Shown: positions 38,805 through 46,937 of the stretch, piece after piece
Layout of the letters: the number at the start of each line of letters is the position of its first letter
How positions within the stretch are numbered: the stretch's first letter is position 1
NCBI RefSeq assembly: GCF_002165575.1
Contig: NZ_MXQF01000013.1
Location: forward strand, 1-64,000
Direction of reading: 5' to 3'
DNA length: 64,000 nucleotides
Source of the DNA: Pseudoalteromonas sp. A601
GTDB taxonomy: Bacteria > Pseudomonadota > Gammaproteobacteria > Enterobacterales > Alteromonadaceae
Program-made: the position numbers and the translations under genes
The notes under the pieces: model-generated
What the model saw: the letters and a program-made list of their open reading frames with translations, nothing else
Databases searched by the model: none
Told to the model about the DNA's origin: nothing

Positions 38805-38908
38805 TTAATACATACTCTTTATTTGCAGAGGACGTATGAGTTGTATTCATTCCCTTTGCTTGTATAAGACGACAGTGTTGCAGATTAAAATATTAAAGGA
38901 TAATTACT

Positions 38909-40372
38909 ATGAAAATTATTTTTAAAAATAGCAAGCTAGTTTACAGCTTTATACTGCTTATGAGCTCGTTGTGTATTAGTTCTAAAGGCGCAGCAACTGA
39001 GGAAGTCAGAACAACCAAAAATACAGAAAAACAAAATATTGTGATGATAGTGATTGACGACCTTAGACCGGTGCTTGGCGCATATGGAGATGAAAAAGCG
39101 TATACCCCCAATATTGATGCTTTGGCGAAAGAGGGGGTTACGTTTGACTATGCATATAGCAATGTACCAGTGTGTGGAGCATCTCGAGCAAGTATGTTGA
39201 CTGGCTTAAGACCAACAAAAAACCGTTTCATCGACTATAAAGCGATGGCAGAGAAAGATGCGCCTAATTCAAAATCACTGCCGCAAGTTTTAAGAGAGTC
39301 TGGCTACCATACAATTGGTTTGGGTAAGATTTTTCATAATGCTAAAGATTTAGCAACAGTGAGCTGGAGTGAAAAAATACAGGTATCTGGTATGCCTCAT
39401 GCAACAATGTTAAACCCAGATTCGAAAAACTATATCAAAGAAAATGCTCACGTTGAATGGCTAAAAAATGGTCCTTGGTATGAAACCGCTGATGTGCCTG
39501 ATGAAGCATACCCAGATGGAAAAGTTAAGCAAAAAGCATTACAAGCTCTAACGCGGTTATCAGCAGAACAACAACCGTTTTTTATGAGTGTGGGTTTTAT
39601 CAGACCACATTTACCTTTTTATGCACCGAAAAAGTATTACGATTTGCACCCAAAAGAAAAATTCACTCCCTTTTTCTTTCGTGAGCGTCCTCATTTAGCG
39701 CCTAGTTCTTTACGTGGCTCAGGTGAGATTCACACCTATCACTTTAAAGATTATGAGTATAATAGTGATGCATTCCACCTTTCTTCAATTCAAGGCTATT
39801 ATGCTTCAGTCAGTTACATTGATGCATTAGTGGGTGACATTGTTGATAAAATAGATGATCTTGGTTTACGCGATAACACAACAATCATGTTGCTCAGTGA
39901 TCATGGTTTTCAGCTTGGCGAGCATAATTTTTGGACTAAGCACACTTTGCTGGACACGTCATTACGTATACCTATGATTGTTTCTTCGCCACATGCAGTG
40001 AAAAATCAAAAAACTAATGCATTAGTTGAGCTCATTGATATTTTCCCTACTATCACAGAAATAGCTAATATCAATCCATCAATAAAAATTGATGGGGAAA
40101 GCTTTGTTGATGTCCTAAAACAGCCAGATCGTGTACATAAAAAACAAGTATATAGCCGCTTTAAAACAGGGGACTCTATCATCACAGATAATTATATTTT
40201 CTCGTCTTATATCACAGAAGATAACAAGGTTGAGGAAATGCTATACGATCACTCAGAAGATCCTCACGAAATAAATAACGTCGTTAATGACCCGCGTTAT
40301 CAAAAACAAGCTGCCGCGTTAAGAGAGCAGTTAACAGCTTGTATAACGCTACGTAATTGCAAAACTAACTAA
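38909..40372 (+). CDS. S1-family sulfatase with CGASR motif (iduronate-2-sulfatase-like)
   Basis: 487 residues with a signal peptide (to about residue 29). Starts NIVMIVIDDLRPVLGAYGD, a sequence typical of the iduronate-2-sulfatase-like S1_7 group. The catalytic cysteine is C89 in VCGASRASMLTG, so the maturation motif is CxASR instead of CxPSR; alanine at this place is tolerated by anaerobic sulfatase-maturating enzymes. Further metal motifs are LLSDHGFQLGEHNFWTKHTLLD. A good ribosome site (AGGATAA) precedes the ATG. Context suggests action on sulfate groups of ulvan oligomers. Confidence 0.92.
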   Translation: MKIIFKNSKLVYSFILLMSSLCISSKGAATEEVRTTKNTEKQNIVMIVIDDLRPVLGAYGDEKAYTPNIDALAKEGVTFDYAYSNVPVCGASRASMLTGLRPTKNRFIDYKAMAEKDAPNSKSLPQVLRESGYHTIGLGKIFHNAKDLATVSWSEKIQVSGMPHATMLNPDSKNYIKENAHVEWLKNGPWYETADVPDEAYPDGKVKQKALQALTRLSAEQQPFFMSVGFIRPHLPFYAPKKYYDLHPKEKFTPFFFRERPHLAPSSLRGSGEIHTYHFKDYEYNSDAFHLSSIQGYYASVSYIDALVGDIVDKIDDLGLRDNTTIMLLSDHGFQLGEHNFWTKHTLLDTSLRIPMIVSSPHAVKNQKTNALVELIDIFPTITEIANINPSIKIDGESFVDVLKQPDRVHKKQVYSRFKTGDSIITDNYIFSSYITEDNKVEEMLYDHSEDPHEINNVVNDPRYQKQAAALREQLTACITLRNCKTN

Positions 40373-40383
40373 TGGCTTGATGC

Positions 40384-40417
40384 TACCGTTGTCTAGTGAA
40401 TCTCCTAGGCAACGGTA
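40384..40417 (+). terminator. Hairpin terminator after sulfatase
   Basis: TACCGTTGTCTAG pairs with CTAGGCAACGGTA with one mismatch over 13 bp, 11 nt after the stop. A weak T-containing tail follows. Confidence 0.6.
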
Positions 40418-40472
40418 ATATAAGAGTTAAATCAAATTTTATTTCTATACCATAAAATAACTAGAGTTGAAC

Positions 40473-41963
40473 ATGAAACAATCATCAACAGTAATAAGTT
40501 TGGTTAGTTTATTAGTATTAATGCTAATAAATACAACTAAAGTACATGCGAACACTACAGTTGCTCAAAGCACTAATATCGAGAACAACAGTAAGCCAAA
40601 TATCATTTTTTACTTGGCTGATGACCAAGACATTACAGATTACGGTGTATATGGTAACGAGAAAGTTCATACACCAGCCATTGATAAGTTGGCACAAGAG
40701 GGGATGCTGTTTAATCGAGCATTTACAGCACAAGCCATATGCGCGCCAAGTAGAACGCAACTTTTTACTGGTAAATACCCTTTAAAGAATGGTGCATTTG
40801 CAAACCATACTCCAACTAAGCCAGATATTTCCTCTGTTACTAAGCAAATGAGAGAGTTAGGTTACCAAGTTGTATTAGCGGGTAAAAGCCACGTAAAGCC
40901 AGCCAGTGTGTATGATTGGGATCAGGAGTGGGAACCAGTACCAAAAGAAGGTGTTCCGCGAGACTATATTCCACTTGAAAATATTGAACGCTACTTTAAA
41001 TCTGCTACAAAACCATTTGTTATGTTTATTACCTCTAAGTATCCGCATGGCAAGTACTTTGATGTAAAGAACCCAGAAGTAAAAGATATTAAGTTTCACC
41101 CATTTGATAGTCACCTTAAATCAGATAAAGCCTATATTAAGAAAAGAGCAGGCTATTATCGCAGTATTGCTGAGGATAATACGCAAATCGAACACGTCTT
41201 AAAAATGGTTGATAAATACTTAACAGACAACACCTTATTTATATACAGCGCAGATCATGGGGTATCTGGTAAATTTACAGTTAAAGACATCGGTTTAAAT
41301 ATACCATTTGTAGCACGATGGCCGCGGGTTATTAAACCTGGGTCTACTTCAGGGCAATTGATCCACTATACAGATGTATTGCCTACCTTTATGGATATTG
41401 CTGGTGGCAAGCAAGACTCAAGTATGGATGGGAAAAGCTTCTTACCTATTCTTGAAGGTAATGATGCTCCAATTCATCAGTATGTATACGGCATACGAAC
41501 TAATCAAAATATTATCAACGCGCATATTTTTCCATCTCGTATGATCCGTGATAAACGCTATAAGTACATTCGTAATTTTAACGCACTTGAAGTTTTGGAT
41601 AAAAACTTAACCGATAACCCTAATATTAATGTGTTTATTCTCCAAGGTGCTATGAAGCATAAAGATGAATCTTTTGAAGAGTTATATGATTTAGACAACG
41701 ATCCATTTGAGCAAATAAACTTAATTAATGACCCTCAATTACAAAACGTAAAACAACGGCTAAAAACACAATTATTCAGCTGGATGGCAGAGCAGGGTGA
41801 TATCTTGGATGAGCGACTTGGAAACCTGCCTATCATAAGTGCACCATTATTTAAGTTAGATCAAAATAGACCGCCACTGAGAACCAGTGTGAGTAAAGAG
41901 CATCAAAATATATTAAAGCCAGAGGATTACTATGTAATCGAGCATTGGGAAAATAAAAAATAA
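40473..41963 (+). CDS. S1-family sulfatase
   Basis: About 496 residues, using ATG 40473 rather than the TTG two codons upstream. Signal peptide to about residue 27 (VHANT). Core: PNIIFYLADDQDITDYGVYGN, with the formylglycine cysteine near C90 in ICAPSRTQLFTG, and a later metal motif YSADHGVSGKFT. Relative to its neighbours the mid-region is compact. The domain start resembles S1_8-type sulfatases, one of the groups active on ulvan, but the subfamily is uncertain. It is the last gene of the central part of the ulvan locus before the accessory block. Confidence 0.92.
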   Translation: MKQSSTVISLVSLLVLMLINTTKVHANTTVAQSTNIENNSKPNIIFYLADDQDITDYGVYGNEKVHTPAIDKLAQEGMLFNRAFTAQAICAPSRTQLFTGKYPLKNGAFANHTPTKPDISSVTKQMRELGYQVVLAGKSHVKPASVYDWDQEWEPVPKEGVPRDYIPLENIERYFKSATKPFVMFITSKYPHGKYFDVKNPEVKDIKFHPFDSHLKSDKAYIKKRAGYYRSIAEDNTQIEHVLKMVDKYLTDNTLFIYSADHGVSGKFTVKDIGLNIPFVARWPRVIKPGSTSGQLIHYTDVLPTFMDIAGGKQDSSMDGKSFLPILEGNDAPIHQYVYGIRTNQNIINAHIFPSRMIRDKRYKYIRNFNALEVLDKNLTDNPNINVFILQGAMKHKDESFEELYDLDNDPFEQINLINDPQLQNVKQRLKTQLFSWMAEQGDILDERLGNLPIISAPLFKLDQNRPPLRTSVSKEHQNILKPEDYYVIEHWENKK

Positions 41964-42211
41964 AAACAACCGAAGGGGCAAGTTGATATAGTGCTTTTAT
42001 ATCCTCTTTGTTGCTTGGCCCAGATTATTGGTTACTAGCAAGGCTCCTTTTGATACGGTATAAGCTAGGGTATATGGGCACCAAGCGGTAAAGTTGCGCA
42101 GTAACAACCAGCTGTTTGTGTTTCTCAACATTTAGATAAACAATTCTTAACCCTCGAATAGGGTTGCTGGAAACCTGAAAAACTTAAAATTAGAATATAA
42201 GGTGAATTAAA

Positions 42212-42628
42212 GTGAGTAACTGCTTTCATTATGCTTTTAAAGTTAAAGATATTGCTAGTACAAAAGACTTCTACATAAAAGTATTAGGGTGTCCAGAGGG
42301 AAGGTCGACTGATAGCTGGGTTGATTTTGATTTGTATGGAAATCAATTATCTGCACATGTGGGTGTTGTAGATAAAGAGCTCGACTATTGTGGAAAAGTT
42401 GACGGAGTATCGGTGCCAATTCCACATTTTGGTTGCATACTTACTTCAGCTCAATTTGATGAGCTGGCAGAAAGGCTGGAGAAAGCAAAGGTGAAGTTCA
42501 TTATAAAACCTCAAATTAGATATGAGGGCAAAAGCGGTCAGCAAAAAACAATGTTTGTGCTCGATTATAGTGGAAACCCTTTAGAGTTTAAGTCATTTGA
42601 GAGTGATGACGAGCTATTTAAGTCTTGA
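42212..42628 (+). CDS. VOC-family (glyoxalase/dioxygenase-like) protein
   Basis: 138 residues, vicinal-oxygen-chelate fold: two beta-alpha-beta modules, FHYAFKVKDIASTKDFYIKVLGC and a second half ending FVLDYSGNPLEFKSF. Candidate metal ligands are the early His (FHYAF), the His in PIPHFG and the Glu in PLEFK. The GTG start is preceded by AAGGTG with a 7-nt gap. Substrate unknown; such single-copy VOC proteins include dioxygenase-like and resistance proteins. Not obviously tied to ulvan use. Confidence 0.85.
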   Translation: MSNCFHYAFKVKDIASTKDFYIKVLGCPEGRSTDSWVDFDLYGNQLSAHVGVVDKELDYCGKVDGVSVPIPHFGCILTSAQFDELAERLEKAKVKFIIKPQIRYEGKSGQQKTMFVLDYSGNPLEFKSFESDDELFKS

Positions 42629-42745
42629 GCCTAATATCTGAGTGGTATTTTCGGACAGTTTTGTCGTGATAGTTGTTTGGAATACATATAATCACCTATA
42701 TCGATGATTATAATTTTAAAGTTATTGAAGTGTAGAGATAAAATT

Positions 42746-42770
42746 AATCATTCCACACTGTGGAATGATT
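42746..42770. promoter_or_regulatory. parS2-like palindrome, site 4 (25-bp perfect)
   Basis: TTCCACACTGTGGAA at 42751-42765, extended by five perfect base pairs on each side (arms AATCA/TGATT). It is the longest of the four copies and lies between the VOC and hipA 3' ends, where it could additionally form a terminator. Confidence 0.5.
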
Positions 42771-42806
42771 AAATGCGACTGACTCAGTTGCATAGGTCAG
42801 ACAAAA

Positions 42807-44048
42807 TTAAACTTGCAGCGTTTTATATTTTTTTACCATATCCTGATCAATCTCCTTGATTAGATTAGGTGACAAGCCTAGATGTTTGGCTTCATGGCTA
42901 AACGAACGTAATGTTTCAAATATTTCTTCAGCCATAAGCAAAATTGCTTTCTTTGAAGATAACCCCGACTGAGCCGCTAACTGATCAAGTGCGCTCTTGG
43001 GTGTGTGGCCATTACCACCAAATGCCGTCATATGCTCTTTGTAAGGATTAGGACTGTAAACAATGTCGTAGAAAGGCGATAACGTCCAGTTATCGGCGTC
43101 ACTGGCAAGAAAACTGAAGTTCTTGGAGTGATCATCTTGGTTAACAGTCAGGTAATTAAACAAGCAGCGTTTAATGAGCTTCTGAGATTCAGTGACACTG
43201 CACATGATGCGCGTAGCTTTAACCAAATCAATATAGTCCAGAGAAGGCTCTCGAAACGGTGCATCTAACAACCCACACGCAGAAATCATATGGACTCGAC
43301 CGCCTTGCTCGGTGCAATCGAATCGTTCCTGCTCTAGCCAAAATCGTCCACTACCCGTATCAATCAAATTAAAATCAGGAACCTCAATGCCGACATTACG
43401 GGCCATCTGCATGTAGCAATATTCGACTAATGATTCAGAATGCTTCAAGTCAAACTTTTCAGACGTCAGCTTAACGATAAGCTTTGTACCTGGTGCGTCA
43501 TCTAATGTTGAATATTCCCCATTTGATAAACGTGTTATGTTCATTTTGGGCCTAGCACCACCCGAACCACCAGTATTCATTAAGTGCTCAAGCAGAGCTG
43601 ACTCGGTGCCTTCAAACTCTTCAATCGCAGCGCGGCCAAGGGTAATGATATCAATTGACTCCTTGGACTCATCAAGTAAATCTAATTCTGGCTCATAGCT
43701 CAACGCACCCATGCATCTGTCACCTAGGTAAGCCAAACGCTCTAACGCGGTCACTTCCTTTGGGTTATGGTTGTTCTGTCTAAATACACGATCCATGAGA
43801 TAAAGACCCCAACCATCTGGGAGACTATCCCCAAAAACCCCATGAATGCCGTAATGTGGCTCTCTAGGCGCAGCTTGCAGGCTTGTATCTGCCTTTAAAT
43901 TAAATGGAGCTAGAGAGGTTGGGTGAGCACCTAAATAATCCTCATCAAATTGAAAAAAGCTTTGCTTTCTATTTTCAACGAGCTTGCCAACAAGTACTTT
44001 TTCACCTGTGCTAAGCGTTCGTTTTACGGTTAGTGCTGATTCAAGCAT
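42807..44048 (-). CDS. hipA: HipA-like serine/threonine kinase toxin
   Basis: About 413 residues. N-terminal HipA subdomain (VKRTLSTGEKVLVGKL.. and GVFGDSLPDGWGLYLMDR), then the kinase core: GGSGGARPKMNI (loop), TKLIVKLTSEKFDLKHSE, the catalytic NQDDHSKNFSFL and the metal-binding SPFYDIVYSP. HipA toxins phosphorylate aminoacyl-tRNA synthetases (GltX for E. coli HipA) and arrest growth. ATG 44048 overlaps the antitoxin stop by 8 nt; ATG 44060 would put the AGAGG site directly against the codon, so I prefer the downstream one. It is translated after hipB, which is the usual antitoxin-first order. Confidence 0.88.
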   Translation of the reverse strand: MLESALTVKRTLSTGEKVLVGKLVENRKQSFFQFDEDYLGAHPTSLAPFNLKADTSLQAAPREPHYGIHGVFGDSLPDGWGLYLMDRVFRQNNHNPKEVTALERLAYLGDRCMGALSYEPELDLLDESKESIDIITLGRAAIEEFEGTESALLEHLMNTGGSGGARPKMNITRLSNGEYSTLDDAPGTKLIVKLTSEKFDLKHSESLVEYCYMQMARNVGIEVPDFNLIDTGSGRFWLEQERFDCTEQGGRVHMISACGLLDAPFREPSLDYIDLVKATRIMCSVTESQKLIKRCLFNYLTVNQDDHSKNFSFLASDADNWTLSPFYDIVYSPNPYKEHMTAFGGNGHTPKSALDQLAAQSGLSSKKAILLMAEEIFETLRSFSHEAKHLGLSPNLIKEIDQDMVKKYKTLQV

Positions 44049-44316
44049 GTTTGAGCACATCCTCTACTGATTTAAATTCAGGCTCAGAGGGCTTTGTTAG
44101 CTCTTTCACTTTTTTCAAGTCACCGACTGTTTCATAAAGCATGAGGAACTGACGCAATGAGATGTTGCCAGATGATTCAAACTTGCGGATTGTCGCGTAA
44201 GGTACGCCAGAGAGATCAGCCAGCTTTTGAACACTGAGTTTATCCTTTTTTCGAGCTGATTTGATAAACTCTTTGAGATCCATCTGCAAGTCATAAGCGG
44301 TATAAAGGGATAACAT
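44041..44316 (-). CDS. hipB: HipB-like XRE antitoxin
   Basis: 91 residues with an XRE helix-turn-helix at about 12-70 (LKEFIKSARKKDKLSVQKLADLSGVPYATIRKFESSGNISLRQF). AGAGGA precedes ATG 44316. It should bind the HipA-like toxin and repress the operon. Upstream lie an inverted repeat (44334-44356) and three copies of a 17-bp palindrome (44373, 44453, 44494) that are its probable operators. Confidence 0.87.
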   Translation of the reverse strand: MLSLYTAYDLQMDLKEFIKSARKKDKLSVQKLADLSGVPYATIRKFESSGNISLRQFLMLYETVGDLKKVKELTKPSEPEFKSVEDVLKHA

Positions 44317-44333
44317 ACAGTCCTCTAAAAATT

Positions 44334-44356
44334 GCTATTATCTTGTCGATTATAGC
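44334..44356 (-). promoter_or_regulatory. hipB operator, promoter-proximal inverted repeat
   Basis: GCTATTATC and GATTATAGC arms (one mismatch) with 5 nt between, starting 18 nt upstream of hipB. Shares the GCTA/TAGC half-site with the three farther sites. Confidence 0.55.
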
Positions 44357-44372
44357 ACAAATATTGATTTTA

Positions 44373-44510
44373 TTGCTATCACTGTAGCAGCTTCGGTTGT
44401 GGCTGGCGTTGTTTTATAGCATAAATGATAGAGCTAACGTTATGTTTTTGTGTTGCTACAGTAGTAACATTTTAAAAGGTTTTTAATTTTTATTTGCTAT
44501 CATGGTAACA
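44373..44510 (-). promoter_or_regulatory. Three further hipB-type operators
   Basis: TTGCTATCACTGTAGCA (44373-44389), TTGCTACAGTAGTAACA (44453-44469) and TTGCTATCATGGTAACA (44494-44510). Consensus TTGCTAYNNNNGTARCA, an imperfect 17-bp palindrome. Centres are 80 and 41 bp apart, roughly whole helical turns, which would allow cooperative or looped repression. Confidence 0.6.
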
Positions 44511-45460
44511 GATATTAAGGCTGACGCCTTTCTGGTATACAAGCTAGGAGTCTAACATTGAGCTAAGTTGAAATGTCGGCTTAAAAAGTTCGCGGGTGTT
44601 CCTCACTTGTTATTCAATATCCGGAATTAGTTAGCCATAATATTTGTATATAATTTAGGCGGTTACCACATCAGGGGGGAACCTTATTTAAGTCGTAGTC
44701 TTCATGTGTAAGTTTTAACATATATCAATTTTTATAAAGCGATACATAGGCTATCGAGCATATATAAATTCCATTTCTTTATCTGGGTTGTATTTGCGTA
44801 TTACAGACAAGAATAGTTGCTTCTCACGAGAATGTTGCTCAGTACAGGTATTCACTTACTCTATAGCGCATCCCCAGAAGCTAACCATCTTGGATTTATG
44901 GTCCCGCGCTTGTTACTTTTATGCTTAATTGATCAGTATTGTGCACATAATCACATATCAATAAGATAAACAGGAAAGGTCGAAGGTGAAGGCCGACTCG
45001 ATATATAAATTTCGCTTTATGGTAGATATTATATTACGGCTTATCAGGGGTTAAATGCATCGCTTGAATATTTGAGCTTGATTTAATTATGGTTGAAACC
45101 TTCACAAGGGTGGGCTCAAATTTTAATTGAGACCAGCTATTCAAACTTCCACATCGTATTATTCTGCAACTTTGTATCTTATCCAGTATTCATCAATCTA
45201 TGATTCAATCTTAGCAACGACTCCCTCTTTTAGCTTCAATAGATGCTGTTCGATTTGAGGTACTTTGGTGGACTTTGGATTCTCCATTTTGTTCTGAGGT
45301 TTATATTTTCTGACAGACGTCAAGAGGTGATAAATTTTAGAGGGTTAAATTGAGGGCTGTACATTCGCGCCTAATCAGCGGGATTAAAAAAGCATAAAGT
45401 GCACACAAATCTAATTGGGGGCACTTTCCACAAAATGCCCCAACAGGGAAAAAGTATTGA
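44511..45460. other. Non-coding stretch, nothing identified
   Basis: Nearly 1 kb between the hip operators and the tandem repeats. No open frame with family features, no RNA gene recognised. A diverged GGGG/CCCC element near 45415-45440 looks like a forerunner of the repeat array. Confidence 0.4.
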
Positions 45461-46108
45461 AACTGCCCCCAATTAATAGGGGCATAATTTATTGTTTGCA
45501 TAATGTTGTTTTTGACGTGCTTTATTTTTAAAAAAACTGCCCATAGTTGGTGCGTTTTTCCCTAAACTGCCCCCAATTAATAGGGGTAATATCTAAAGTG
45601 CATTTTTTTACAAGCGCACATTGGGGTTTTTTTACTAAAACTGCCCCCAATTAATAGGGGTAGTTAACTTAAAGGCCTTTTTCTTCATTGCGTGTGAGCA
45701 GAACTGGGTAATATAAATAAAGAAAAACTGCCCATAGTTGGTGCGTTTTTCCCTAAACTGCCCCCAATTAATAGGGGTAATATCTAAAGTGCATTTTTTT
45801 ACAAGCGCACATTGGGGTTTTTTTACTAAAACTGCCCCCAATTAATAGGGGTAGTTAACTTAAAGGCCTTTTTCTTCATTGCGTGTGAGCAGAACTGGGT
45901 AATATAAATAAAGAAAAACTGCCCATAGTTGGTGCGTTTTTCCCTAAACTGCCCCCAATTAATAGGGGTAATATCTAAAGTGCATTTTTTTACAAGCGCA
46001 CATTGGGGTTTTTTTACTAAAACTGCCCCCAATTAATAGGGGCAGTAACCTAGCTGATATTGTTTCTTCGTTGCCTGTGACTTGGTTTGGGTAAAAACAT
46101 AACAATAC
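45461..46108. repeat. 191-bp tandem repeat array with GC-armed hairpin elements
   Basis: Units begin at 45536, 45727 and 45918. The first two are nearly identical and the third diverges after 46042. Embedded are seven copies of a 22-bp element with core CCCCCAATTAATAGGGG (starts 45461, 45565, 45639, 45756, 45830, 45947, 46021), spaced alternately 74 and 117 bp within the array. The element is nearly self-complementary: CCCC and GGGG arms around ATTAAT. Two identical open frames of 68 codons on the minus strand are by-products of the repeat. Confidence 0.85.
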
Positions 46109-46260
46109 TGACTGAAATGTGTGCCGAAAAGACAATATCACTAGAAGTAATGTATCAGCAGTCATAGGTTGTAGTTTGTATTTCCTGTTGATGTGACGAT
46201 ACTGCTCCCGCCAGATATGCGATGTTTTTGATCTCAATTACACAAGGGGAACTAAACAGC

Positions 46261-46555
46261 CCTAAATTGACCCTTTTTTACTCGTGGCTTAAGAGGCTAA
46301 TTTGAACTTTAAGCCAAGTAATACTTCGAGTACCAAATTGACCCTAAACTAACCCTAAATTGACCCTTTTTTACTCATGGCTTAAGAGGCTAATTTGAAC
46401 TTTAAGCCAAGTAATGCGTCGAGTACCAAATTGACCCTAAATTAGCCTTAAATTGACCTTTTTTTTACTCATGGCTTAAGAGGCTAATTTGAACTTTGGG
46501 CCAATTAATACTTCGAGTACCAAATTGACCCTAAATTAGCCCTAAATTAACCCTT
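46261..46555. repeat. 93-bp tandem repeat array
   Basis: Three units of about 93 bp (starting near 46261, 46354, 46446) plus a partial fourth (46541). Each has the segments CCTAAATTGACCC, GGCTTAAGAGGCTAATTTG and a TCGAGTACCAAATTGACC tail. GGCTTAA...TTAAGCC forms an internal inverted repeat. The sequence is unrelated to the 191-bp array 150 bp away. Confidence 0.8.
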
Positions 46556-46937
46556 ATTTGAGCTAATTAGGAATACTCATATTGAATGAAAACATGCAAT
46601 TGATAGTATTTCAAAAGTATTGCTCAAAAAATGAGGGAACACCATACTGCTATTCTGTGTCACTTTGAGAAGAAAACAAAAAGTCGAGCGGATTCAATCT
46701 ATACATAAAGAAACTAAGTTACTGCGTTAACATTTTCGTTTTGGAATTAACACCTTAAATGTTTTATCCTAAAGTAATAAAATATATTTGGTTAACATGG
46801 GCTTGCTGTTTTGTATCTATAAACGAAGATGGTATATCAAACACAGATCTGGTCTTAAGTAAGTTATTGTGCGTTCTGCGGTATTATTGATAGAAATGAG
46901 GAGGCTATAAAATTCAGCCGAGATATTTCGTCAATTA
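46556..46937. other. Non-coding spacer
   Basis: AT-rich 380 bp between the repeat array and the helicase 3' end. No gene or clear terminator seen. Confidence 0.4.

Noticed and set aside
40524..41114. Several open frames antisense to or inside the CAPSR sulfatase
   Set aside because: They lie within a well-supported sulfatase reading frame and have no family features.
45635..46032. Two identical 68-codon minus-strand frames
   Set aside because: They are the 191-bp repeat read in one frame; identical because the repeat units are identical, and no ribosome site is present.
45461..46108. Integron attC sites
   Set aside because: The elements are hairpin-forming but lack the RYYYAAC/GTTRRRY core ends and enclose no gene cassettes; no integrase seen.
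45461..46555. CRISPR array
   Set aside because: Repeated units are 191 and 93 bp with identical interiors, no 25-50-bp direct repeats with unique spacers and no cas genes.
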